NCBI GenBank assembly: GCA_964398215.1
Contig: CAYNNP010000165.1
Coordinates: forward strand, 1 to 14,816
Direction: 5' to 3'
Origin: CAYNNP01 sp964398215
GTDB taxonomy: Bacteria > Planctomycetota > Planctomycetia > Pirellulales > Pirellulaceae
DNA: 14,816 bases
Shown here: one piece after another, positions 1-8,600 of the stretch
Position numbering within the stretch: the stretch's first letter is position 1
Layout: each line of letters starts with the position of its first letter
Notes under the pieces: generated by a model
What the model saw: only the letters and a program-made list of their open reading frames with translations
Database searches by the model: none
Told to the model about the DNA's origin: nothing
Translations under genes and position numbers: made by a program

Positions 1-89
1 TGCGCTGTTCCGGCACGTATCGCGTCCTTGGTCCGGCCTACAACCAAACACCACACCAAAAATCGCAACTGCAAAACTCACGCGTCGGG
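1..89. other. Window edge, downstream of the DHS-like gene
   Basis: This short stretch lies beyond the stop codon of the minus-strand gene and is cut by the window edge. I see no open frame, tRNA-like fold or convincing terminator hairpin in it. Confidence 0.4.
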
Positions 90-1052
90 CTACCAGCCGA
101 GGACGTATGCAAAGATCAGTGGCGCGACAATCGTGGCATCGCTTTGAATCATGAACTTGGGTGCATCTTTGGAAAGTTTTTCCCAGGTGATTTTTTCATT
201 CGGCACCGCGCCGCTGTAGCCGCCGTAGCTGGTGACCGCGTCGCTGATCTGGCAAAAGTAATTCCAGAGTGGAGTGTTTAGCTTGAGATCTTGACGCATT
301 AGAGGCACGACGCAAATTGGAAAGTCACCCGCGATACCGCCGCCGATTTGAAAGAACCCAATCCCCGAATCGCTTGACACCTCGTCATACCAACGAATCA
401 AGTTTTCCATTTGCTGTGTGCCTGTGCAGATGGCGTTGTGATTCGATACGGTGCCGTCGTGTACGCGGGCAGCGAAAATATTTCCCAGCGTGGAATCCTC
501 AAAACCGGGAACGAAAACCGGAATGCCAGCGTCTTTGGCGGCAGCCAGCCAACTGTGCTCGCGCGGAATCTGATAGTGCTGTACCAGACCATCGTCATCT
601 AGCAAGTCGAACATGAACTGGGCGGGCGTCTTCGGCGAATTGCTGTTCGCGGCAGCTTTCCAAAGCTCAGTAACTCGGCTTTCGACATGTCGCATAACGG
701 TCTCGGGAATGCACGTATCGGTGACCCTGTTGAACCCTTGTTCAAGCAAAGCGACTTCATCGTCATCGGAGAGTGCACGCCAGTTTTCGATGATCTTGTA
801 CTCGTCGTGCGCGACCAGATTGAAGATGTCTTCCTCTAGGTTTGCGGCCGTGCACGTAATCGCGTGGACCTTGTTGGCACGAATCATTTCGGCCAGCGAC
901 AGCCCCAGTTCACCGGTGCTCATTGCGCCGGCAAGTGTGACCATCATTCTGTGGCCCGATTCGATATGGGAGCGATAACCGCGTGCTGCTGCCAACAGCT
1001 CGCGTGCATTGAAGTGGCGAAAATGGGTTTCGATAAACTTGGAAACGTTCAT
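90..1052 (-). CDS. Deoxyhypusine synthase family protein (function in bacteria uncertain)
   Basis: This encodes a 320-residue member of the deoxyhypusine synthase (DHS) family, NAD-dependent cytosolic enzymes that transfer an aminobutyl group from spermidine. Eukaryotic and archaeal members modify eIF5A/aIF5A; some bacterial homologues make homospermidine instead. The family is shown by GELGLSLAEMIRANKVHAI near the N-terminus, a GGG turn (QIGGGIAG), and a C-terminal block NEKITWEKLS then SDATIVAPLIFA. Lys292 in TWEKL aligns with the catalytic Lys329 of human DHS, and the preceding Glu and Trp (E323, W327 in human) are kept. Where the human enzyme has KHHI with active-site His288, this protein reads GDFP, so that His is absent. 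I chose the ATG at 1050-1052 (MNVSKFIETHF). The frame extends to a TTG at 1160, but those extra 36 residues do not look like the family. No clear Shine-Dalgarno is present. A 12-bp palindrome (AAAAGATCTTTT, 1068-1079) sits just upstream. The gene is divergent from rpoB and appears monocistronic within the window. Family confidence is high, substrate confidence low. Confidence 0.9.
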   Translation of the reverse strand: MNVSKFIETHFRHFNARELLAAARGYRSHIESGHRMMVTLAGAMSTGELGLSLAEMIRANKVHAITCTAANLEEDIFNLVAHDEYKIIENWRALSDDDEVALLEQGFNRVTDTCIPETVMRHVESRVTELWKAAANSNSPKTPAQFMFDLLDDDGLVQHYQIPREHSWLAAAKDAGIPVFVPGFEDSTLGNIFAARVHDGTVSNHNAICTGTQQMENLIRWYDEVSSDSGIGFFQIGGGIAGDFPICVVPLMRQDLKLNTPLWNYFCQISDAVTSYGGYSGAVPNEKITWEKLSKDAPKFMIQSDATIVAPLIFAYVLGW

Positions 1053-1162
1053 TTTGCAATCGAACAGAAAAGATCTTTTGGAGGGGTCAGATAACGACAG
1101 CGTTAATCCTGCACAGATCTGTGCTATTCCGATAGCCGCCAACGGTGACTGGCGTGGCAAAT

Positions 1163-1266
1163 CAGTTTTTCAAGGTAGGCAACCTAGTAGCTCGGCTGTC
1201 CCAGCCGAGACCGCCGATTTCACGGCTCGGAGAGCCGAGCTACTTTAAGCAGTTTGAAAAACTGCT
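1163..1266. repeat. Nested inverted-repeat element (cloverleaf-like)
   Basis: Perfect inverted arms are nested. Outer arms CAGTTTTTCAA (1163-1173) pair with TTGAAAAACTG (1254-1264). Inner arms GTAGCTCGGCT (1187-1197) pair with AGCCGAGCTAC (1233-1243). Two smaller hairpins overlap the inner arms: CTCGGCT-GTCCC-AGCCGAG (1191-1209) and CGGCTC-GGA-GAGCCG (1223-1237). A further perfect hairpin AGCAGTTT-GAA-AAACTGCT occupies 1248-1266. Alternative foldings therefore compete. The AGCTCGGCT/AGCCGAGCT arms resemble dispersed intergenic palindromes I associate with Pirellulaceae genomes, which is recollection and not a search. It could be a REP-like element, a transcription barrier between the divergent genes, or a regulatory RNA fold. 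Confidence 0.75.
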
Positions 1267-1766
1267 TTGCCCGGGGTCATTTGTTGGCAGGCTGGAAATT
1301 CGCAGGCCTTTTAATCCCTTGACCAGGGCGGCCAGAGAGCAGGCATTGCGGCGATTAGCTTGATGGTGTTTTCAGCGATTTTTTTTTCTTTCGCGAACCC
1401 TAGCGGGGCGTATTCTCTCTGTATGGTTCCAGCATTGCTCAGGGCGCAAGCGAAAGTCTGCAAACGACTTAGGCGAGTGAGGAAGATGCACAGCACAATT
1501 CGGGCCATTTTCGTCCAGGTGATCTTTGCGCTCTGAGGGGTATCTGTTATTTTTCGAGGGTGATCATCGGCCCAATTTCTGCTTTCGCGTCTTCTTATTA
1601 CCCAATTCCGCCCCAAATTTGATACGGCTTCCGCCCATTTCCGCGATGGGAAGGGAGAAATTGCAACATTTGCTCGCTAGATCGAGCGACTGTTTTGCGC
1701 TTGAATTGCAGACATTGCCGGGCACCACGGTCCTGATCCGACCAACCATTGAATTTAGATTCAGCT

Positions 1767-1772
1767 AAGGAG
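1767..1772 (+). promoter_or_regulatory. Shine-Dalgarno for rpoB
   Basis: AAGGAG lies 12 nt before the ATG at 1785. The spacing is rather long, but this site supports the ATG over the in-frame TTG at 1749, which has no such sequence before it. Confidence 0.55.
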
Positions 1773-1784
1773 CTTTCGCACACG

Positions 1785-4700
1785 ATGGCAGTAACGTCCA
1801 AGCGTCGACTCGAGCCCAAAACGGTTCGTCATTTCGGTACTGACAAGAATTCCTTTGAATTACCTGACCTAACAGCATTACAAACCGCTTCGTACAAAAA
1901 ATTCCTTCAGGAATCAGATACTCCCAAGACGCGCGATGCGGTTGGGCTGGAATCGGTCCTGAAAGAAATATTCCCAATCACAAGTTATGACGGCAATACG
2001 TCGCTGGATTACTTGTACTACGAATTGGGCAAGCCGCGATACACCAGTCGCGAGTGCCGCCAGCTTCGATTGACTTATGGTCGTCCGCTGCGCATTTGGC
2101 TTCGCCTGAACCGCGAAGAGCCCGTTGAGGAAGAAGTCTACTTGGGCGACTTGCCGATCATGATGGGTGGTGGCGAGTTCATCATCAATGGTGCCGAGCG
2201 TGTGGTTGTTAGCCAGCTGCACCGTAGTCCTGGTGTCGACTTTGTATTGGAACAAGACACCACGACGGACCGGAAACTGCCAAGTTGCCGAGTGATTCCC
2301 GAGCGCGGTTCTTGGATCGAAGTCAACGTTACCAAGAAAGACGCGTTGACCGTCCGGATTGACCAGAGTGGTAAGTTCCCAGCGACCACGTTGCTGCGTG
2401 CGATGGATCCGAAGTACTCGACGGATGCGGATCTGCTCAAGGCGTTCTATCCAACTGGTACGCAAAAGGTCAGCGGACCCAAGTCGGCTCCGAAACTAGA
2501 AGGCAAGATCGCGGTTGACGATGTGGTCTATCCCAGCGGTCATGACCGTGCGGGCGAGATCATTATCGAACCGGGCTACAAGATCACTAAGGAACACGCG
2601 GAAATCATCACGACGACCGGAGTGACCAGCGTCGAGTGCATGGACGCGCCAAAGGTGCCATTGATCTTCAATACGTTGATCGAAGACAACACGGCCAGCC
2701 ACGAAGAGGCTTTGTTGCGAATCTATCAGCGTCTGCGTCCTGGTAACCCACCGCAGCTTGAGAAAGCTCGTACGTTGTTCAACGAAAAGTTCTACGACGA
2801 CAATCGATATCGATTGGGCAAGGTCGGGCGTTTCCGCTTGAACCGAAAACTCATGTTGGGCGTCAGCGAGTCAGAAATGACATTGCGTCCCGATGACATG
2901 ATCGCAGCGATCGCTTACTTGATCGATCTGTTCGATTCAGAAAGTGAAGCTGAGATTGACGATATTGACCACTTGGGTAATCGTCGTCTGCGAACGATCG
3001 ATGAGTTGGCAGCAGAAGAGCTTCGCAAGGGCTTTTTGAAATTGCGACGTACGGTCCAAGAGCGAATGAGCATCAAGGATCAGCAGGACATGACGCCGCG
3101 TTCGCTGATCAATCCGAAAAGTGTGTCCGCAGCGATCGATTACTTCTTTGGTCGTGGTGAACTTTCGCAGGTGGTTGACCAGACGAACCCGCTTAGCCAG
3201 TTGACGCACGAACGTCGACTGTCGGCACTTGGCCCTGGTGGATTGAATCGAAAACGTGCGGGCTTTGAAGTCCGCGATGTTCACATTTCCCACTACGGCC
3301 GGATTTGCCCAATTGAAACGCCTGAAGGCACGAACATTGGCCTGATTAGTTCATTGGCCATTTTCGCAGCCGTTGACGACTACGGTTTCTTGATCACGCC
3401 ATACCGTTGCGTGAAGAAAGGCAAGTTGTCCGAGGATATCGTTTGGCTGCGTGCCGATGAAGAGAACGAGTCATACGTAGCGCCGGCTGATACCCAAGTC
3501 AAAGACGGTGAGTTGGTCGCTGGGCCAAACTTGATCGCTCGATTCCGTAGTGACTTTGAAATCGTGATGCCCGAACAAGTGACCTATATGGACGTCGCTC
3601 CAAGTCAGATGGTTGGCGTTTCCGCTGGTCTGATTCCGTTCCTGGAGCACGATGACGCGAACCGTGCTTTGATGGGATCGAATATGCAGCGTCAAGCGGT
3701 TCCGTTGTTGGTTGCAGAGCCGCCGATTGTCGGCACTGGAATGGAACGGCAAGTCGCCAAGAATAGTTCGATGCTGACCAAGGCACGTCGCGACGGAACG
3801 GTCACTTACGTCGATTCGACTCGCATCGAAGTTGGCACTGACCATTACGAAATGGTGAAGTACCAAGGACTGAACGAGCGAACCTGCCAAAACCAAAAGC
3901 CACTTGTGCGAGTCGGTGATGAAGTGAAGACCGGGCAAATCATTGCCGACGGGGCTGCTTCACTGAATGGTGAATTGGCGCTCGGGCGGAACGTCTTGGT
4001 AGGTTTCATGTCGTTCGACGGCTTTAACTACGAAGATGCGATCATCATCAGCGAGGAATTGGTTCGGAACGATACTTATACATCGATCCACATCGAAGAC
4101 TTCGACGTTGAGATTCGGGAAACCAAGCTTGGACGTGAAGAATTCACTCGTGACATTCCAAACGTTTCAGAAAAAGCTCTCCGGAACTTGGATGAGTCGG
4201 GGATCGTTCAAACGGGAACCTACGTCAAGCCTGGTGATATCTTGGTTGGCAAGGTTAGCCCGAAGAGTAAAACAGAGCTGACACCCGAAGAGAAACTACT
4301 GCACGCGATCTTTGGGCGTGCCGGTGAAGACGTGAAAAATGATTCGCTTGAAGTCCCATCCGGGATCGAAGGCATCGTGATCGACACGCAAAAATTCAGC
4401 CGCCGAATGAGCTTGTCGGAGGACGAGAGAAAAGAGTTTGAGGCAGAGTTGAAAGACGTCGAGACGACGGGCAATGCCGAAATCGCAGGCGTCTTTGAGA
4501 CCTTTGTTCGCGAAGTCGAAACGGTCGCTGGCACCAAGCTAAAAGATTCGACTGGAACGCCGCTGGCTGATGGTCAGGATCCAAAGTTTGTTGCAGAAAA
4601 AGCATCCAGTTTCCGTCTTGAGCATTTGCTTGATCAAATCAAGGACGATGCGAAGAAGGCTGAAGTGGAGAAGTTTGCAGAGACTCAGTGGGCTGGCGTT

Positions 4701-5507
4701 GAAGGCGCGATTGATCGCCGCGACCGCAAGCTGAACAGCATGAAACGGGGCGATGAGCTTCGGAGTGGTGTTCTGCAAATGGTCAAGATTTACATCGCGA
4801 CAAAGCGTGTGATTAGCGTCGGTGACAAGATGGCTGGTCGCCACGGTAACAAGGGTGTGATCTCCAAGATCTTGCCGATTGCCGACATGCCGTTCCTGCC
4901 TGACGGGACTCCCATTCAGATCATGCTGAATCCGCTTGGCGTTCCAAGCCGGATGAACGTGGGTCAGATTTTGGAAACTCACTTGGGTTGGGCTGGTGCG
5001 AAACTTGGTTTCCAAGCGATCACACCTGTATTCAATGGTGCAAACGAAGAAGACATCAACGACTGCCTGGAAGAAGCCGGATTGCCGCGTCACGGAAAGA
5101 TTCGATTGACGGACGGTCGTACGGGCGAATCGATGGATCAGGAAACCACCGTTGGTTACATCTACATGCTGAAACTGCACCACTTGGTCGATGACAAAGT
5201 GCATGCACGAAGCACCGGTCCATACTCACTGATTACGCAGCAACCGTTGGGTGGTAAAGCCCGCTTTGGTGGTCAGCGTTTCGGGGAAATGGAAGTTTGG
5301 GCTTTGGAAGCGTACGGTGCAGCCTACATTCTGCAGGAGTTGCTAACAGTCAAGAGCGACGATGTAGAAGGACGCACAAAGATCTACGAATCGATGGTCA
5401 AGGGCGAGAACACATTGGAAGCCGGCACACCAGCCAGTTTCGACGTTCTGACCAACGAAATTCGTGGACTCGCGCTGAACATGCAGCTCGAAAAACGTCC
5501 GATCTAG
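1785..5507 (+). CDS. rpoB: DNA-directed RNA polymerase subunit beta
   Basis: This encodes the 1240-residue beta subunit of RNA polymerase, which forms one jaw of the enzyme together with beta' and the alpha dimer. Diagnostic blocks appear in order: VVVSQLHRSPGV near the N-terminus; the rifampicin region at about residues 459-485 (LSQVVDQTNPLSQLTHERR, then SALGPGG); HYGRICPIETPEGTNIGL; GRNVLVGFMSFDGFNYEDA; a charged insertion in the second half; GDKMAGRHGNKGVISKI from residue 1013; and KARFGGQRFGEMEVWALEAYG from residue 1158. It is about 100 residues shorter than the E. coli protein (1342), as in many phyla. The first methionine of the family-like sequence is at 1785; an in-frame TTG at 1749 would add 12 unlikely residues. 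Aligned to E. coli, the rifampicin contacts Gln513, Asp516, His526, Arg529 and Ser531 are present, while Phe514 and Met515 are both Val. The gene is followed by rpoC after 141 nt. The upstream neighbour is not rplL. Confidence 0.99.
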   Translation: MAVTSKRRLEPKTVRHFGTDKNSFELPDLTALQTASYKKFLQESDTPKTRDAVGLESVLKEIFPITSYDGNTSLDYLYYELGKPRYTSRECRQLRLTYGRPLRIWLRLNREEPVEEEVYLGDLPIMMGGGEFIINGAERVVVSQLHRSPGVDFVLEQDTTTDRKLPSCRVIPERGSWIEVNVTKKDALTVRIDQSGKFPATTLLRAMDPKYSTDADLLKAFYPTGTQKVSGPKSAPKLEGKIAVDDVVYPSGHDRAGEIIIEPGYKITKEHAEIITTTGVTSVECMDAPKVPLIFNTLIEDNTASHEEALLRIYQRLRPGNPPQLEKARTLFNEKFYDDNRYRLGKVGRFRLNRKLMLGVSESEMTLRPDDMIAAIAYLIDLFDSESEAEIDDIDHLGNRRLRTIDELAAEELRKGFLKLRRTVQERMSIKDQQDMTPRSLINPKSVSAAIDYFFGRGELSQVVDQTNPLSQLTHERRLSALGPGGLNRKRAGFEVRDVHISHYGRICPIETPEGTNIGLISSLAIFAAVDDYGFLITPYRCVKKGKLSEDIVWLRADEENESYVAPADTQVKDGELVAGPNLIARFRSDFEIVMPEQVTYMDVAPSQMVGVSAGLIPFLEHDDANRALMGSNMQRQAVPLLVAEPPIVGTGMERQVAKNSSMLTKARRDGTVTYVDSTRIEVGTDHYEMVKYQGLNERTCQNQKPLVRVGDEVKTGQIIADGAASLNGELALGRNVLVGFMSFDGFNYEDAIIISEELVRNDTYTSIHIEDFDVEIRETKLGREEFTRDIPNVSEKALRNLDESGIVQTGTYVKPGDILVGKVSPKSKTELTPEEKLLHAIFGRAGEDVKNDSLEVPSGIEGIVIDTQKFSRRMSLSEDERKEFEAELKDVETTGNAEIAGVFETFVREVETVAGTKLKDSTGTPLADGQDPKFVAEKASSFRLEHLLDQIKDDAKKAEVEKFAETQWAGVEGAIDRRDRKLNSMKRGDELRSGVLQMVKIYIATKRVISVGDKMAGRHGNKGVISKILPIADMPFLPDGTPIQIMLNPLGVPSRMNVGQILETHLGWAGAKLGFQAITPVFNGANEEDINDCLEEAGLPRHGKIRLTDGRTGESMDQETTVGYIYMLKLHHLVDDKVHARSTGPYSLITQQPLGGKARFGGQRFGEMEVWALEAYGAAYILQELLTVKSDDVEGRTKIYESMVKGENTLEAGTPASFDVLTNEIRGLALNMQLEKRPI

Positions 5508-5648
5508 CTCCCGCTAAACCCTTCGATTTTGTGCCGCCTTGCGAGGCGGCACACCCAGCAAAACAAACGTCTGGATTCATCATCCAGACCTAGGCGACAC
5601 ATCCAAAAGCTAAGAGCTAACCGCTAACTGCTAAAGGCTTCATAAATT
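5508..5648 (+). promoter_or_regulatory. rpoB-rpoC spacer with two hairpins
   Basis: The spacer holds two perfect hairpins. The first, at 5530-5553, pairs TGTGCCGCC with GGCGGCACA around a 6-nt loop. The second, at 5569-5589, pairs GTCTGGAT with ATCCAGAC around a 5-nt loop. Neither is followed by a T-run on the plus strand, so they are not standard intrinsic terminators. They may be RNase processing or stability elements that set the rpoB to rpoC ratio, or part of an attenuator. This is inference from structure only. Confidence 0.6.
5609..5636 (+). repeat. Four-unit 7-bp tandem repeat (GCTAANN)
   Basis: GCTAA recurs at 5609, 5616, 5623 and 5630, exactly 7 bp apart, with a variable last two bases (GA, CC, CT, AG). 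It ends 12 nt before the rpoC ATG and merges with the AAAGG (5633-5637) that could act as its Shine-Dalgarno. The regular spacing makes a short tandem-repeat tract more likely than chance. Its role is unknown. Confidence 0.7.
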
Positions 5649-8600
5649 ATGTCGATTGGCGAAACCAGCAACTACGACCGCATTAACGACTACGCTTCTG
5701 TCCGAATCTCTTTGGCCAGACCACAGGACATCAAAAGTTGGTCGTTCGGCGAAGTCAAAAAACCCGAAACGATCAATTATCGTACGTATCGTCCTGAGAA
5801 AGACGGTCTTTTCTGTGAGCGAATTTTTGGACCTGAAAAGGACTGGGAATGCGCCTGCGGTAAATACCGTGGAATGAAATACAAGGGAATGATCTGCGAT
5901 CGCTGTGGTGTGAAAGTCACCCACTCGCGCGTGCGTCGCAAGCGCATGGGGCACATCGAGTTGGCCGCGCCGATCGTTCACATTTGGTTCTTCAAAGCGA
6001 TGCCTTCGCGACTGGGGAACTTGCTGGCGATGAAAACCAGCTCGCTGGAAAAAGTGATCTACTTCCAAGATTACGTTGTCATCGATCCAGGCGAGACGGA
6101 GCTTGAACCACTCCAGCTATTGACCGAAGAAGAATTCCGAGCCGCGCGTGCACAGTACGGCGATGGAACTTTTGAAGCGGACATGGGCGCCGAAGCCGTG
6201 CGCAAGCTGCTGAATAAATTGGATCTAGTCACGCTTTCAGAAGAATTGCGCGTCGACCTGGAAGAAACCGGTTCGAAGCAAAAGAAGAAAGACCTGACGA
6301 ATCGCTTGAAGATCGTCGAGGCGATTCGCGACAGTGACAACCGGCCTGAATGGATGATCCTTGATGTCATCCCGGTCATTCCTCCGGATCTGCGTCCGTT
6401 GGTTTTGCTTGATAGCGGTAACTTCGCAACCAGCGATTTGAATGATCTGTATCGACGGATTATCAACCGTAATAATCGTCTGCGCAAACTGGTCGATTTG
6501 AACGCACCAGAAGTCATCATTCGTAATGAGAAACGAATGTTGCAGCAGTCCGTTGATGCTTTGTTTGACAACAACCGCTGTAAGCGACCTGTACTTGGTT
6601 CGTCCAACCGACCATTGAAGTCGCTGACGGATATGATCAAGGGTAAACAGGGTCGTTTCCGCGAAAACCTACTTGGCAAGCGTGTCGATTATTCGGCACG
6701 AAGTGTGATTGTTGTCGGCCCGCGACTCAAGCTTCATCAATGTGGTCTTCCAAAGAAGATTGCTTTGGAGCTGTATCAACCGTTTATCATCCGTCGCCTA
6801 AAGGAACTTGGCCACGCGGACACGATCAAGTCTGCCAAGAAAATGCTGGAGCGCAAGGACGAAGAGGTCTGGGATATTCTGGAGCAAGTGATCACCAATC
6901 ACCCAGTGCTTTTGAATCGCGCACCGACGCTTCACCGGATGGGGATTCAGGCCTTTGAACCGATTTTGGTCGAGGGTAACGCGATTCACTTGCACCCACT
7001 GGTTTGCAAGGGATTCAACGCTGACTTTGATGGTGACCAAATGGCCGTCCACCTGCCGCTTTCAATTGAAGCGCAGGTCGAAGCCCACACTTTGATGATG
7101 AGTACCAACAACGTATTCGCTCCATCAAATGGTAAACCGATCATGAGTCCATCGCAGGACATCGTGATGGGTTGTTACTACAGCACCGTGGAACTGCCTG
7201 GTCGCAAGGGCGAAGGCATGACTTTCGCCGGCTATCACGAAGTCGACATGGCGCTCTCGCAAGGCGCAGTGGAGCTGCATTCGAAAATCAAAATGCGACT
7301 TCCCAAGAATCAGCGTTTGAAAGCGGATGAAGATTCGGGCAAGTACGGTCAGATCATCGATACGACGCCAGGTCGTGTTCGATTCAACGATATCTTTCCT
7401 GACGGGATGGACTTTTACAACAATCCGATGCGAAGTGGTGACTTGGCGAGTGCCATTAGTGACTGCTACCAGCGATTGGGTCGAAAGGCAACGATTCACT
7501 TGCTGGACGACATGATGCAGTTTGGCTTTCGCGAATCAACCAATAGTGGTTTGTCGTTCGGCACCGATGACTTGGTGACTCCGGAAACCAAACAGAACTT
7601 CATCAAAGACGCTGAAAAAGAGGTAATGAAGCATCGCAAGAGTTATGACCGCGGGCTGATGAGTGGCGAAGAACGCTACAACAAAGTCTTGGACGTCTGG
7701 ACAGAAGCTCGCGAGCTGATCACGACCGACATGATGGAGGCGATGAAGAATGATGTTCGCCCAGGTGGTTGGTACGTGAACCCCGTATTCTTGATGTCGC
7801 ACTCGGGTGCTCGTGGTGGTATCGAGCAGATTCGGCAACTTGCTGGGATGCGTGGTCTGATGGCCAAGCCGACCGGTGAAATCATCGAGACGCCAATCAA
7901 AGCGAACTTTCGTGAAGGACTTTCGGTACTGGAGTACTTCAGTTCGACGCACGGTGCTCGCAAAGGCTTGGCTGATACTGCTCTAAAAACTGCTGACAGT
8001 GGTTACCTGACACGAAAACTAGCTGACGTTGCTCAGAATGTTGTGGTCACGCTAGACGATTGCGGAACAACCCAAGGTATCACCAAGGGAGTTGTTTACC
8101 GTGGCGAGAAAGTCGAGGTTCGCTTGGCCGATTCGATCAACGGTCGTGTCAGCTTGCAGTCGGTTGTGAATCCAGTTTCCGATGAAGTCATCGTTGCCGA
8201 ATCTCAAATGATCACACCCGAAATCGGTCGCAAGATCGAAAGCATGGGCGTTGAGAAACTGCAGGTTCGTTCGCCAATGACTTGCGATGCTCCGCTGGGT
8301 GTTTGCCGACGTTGTTACGGCATGGACATGTCGACTGGTTCCATGGTCGAAGAAGGCATGGCGGTCGGCATCATCGCGGCTCAGAGTATCGGTGAACCTG
8401 GAACTCAATTGACGATGCGGACGTTCCACATTGGTGGTTCGGTCAGTCGTGAAGCGGTCGATTCGGACATCGCGAGCAAAAAGGCTGGTGAAGTTCGGTT
8501 GACAAAGATGCGAGTCATTAAAAACAGCGAAGGCATGGACGTTGTGCTGACGCGAAATGGCGAGATTTGTCTGGTCGATAACCGTGGGCGCGAAATTGAA

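Larger units (their letters stand above)
1053..1784. other. Long divergent intergenic region and rpoB leader
   Basis: About 730 nt separate the DHS-like gene from rpoB. The first part holds the nested inverted repeat described separately (1163-1266). From 1267 to 1784 I see no convincing protein gene: the short frames on both strands have no recognisable domain and low-complexity composition. A T-run lies at about 1379-1387 without a clear GC-rich stem before it. A small hairpin AAGTC/GACTT lies near 1454-1470. No rplL, rplJ or other ribosomal gene precedes rpoB here. I could not pick a convincing -35/-10 pair, so the rpoB promoter is presumably in this stretch but not placed. Confidence 0.5.

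Noticed and set aside
1379..1387. T-run as a terminator in the rpoB leader
   Set aside because: No stable GC-rich hairpin precedes it.
1311..1616. 101-codon minus-strand frame in the rpoB leader
   Set aside because: It has no domain, no ribosome binding site and a low-complexity translation. It could be tested by conservation, but nothing in the sequence supports it.
4539..5204. 221-codon minus-strand frame inside rpoB
   Set aside because: It is antisense to invariant RpoB motifs with no family likeness, so it is a shadow frame.
5530..5553. Intrinsic terminator between rpoB and rpoC
   Set aside because: The stem is strong but no T-run follows on either strand, so termination by this route is not supported.
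5609..5636. CRISPR-like array
   Set aside because: The units are 7 bp with no spacers of CRISPR size. It is a short tandem repeat.
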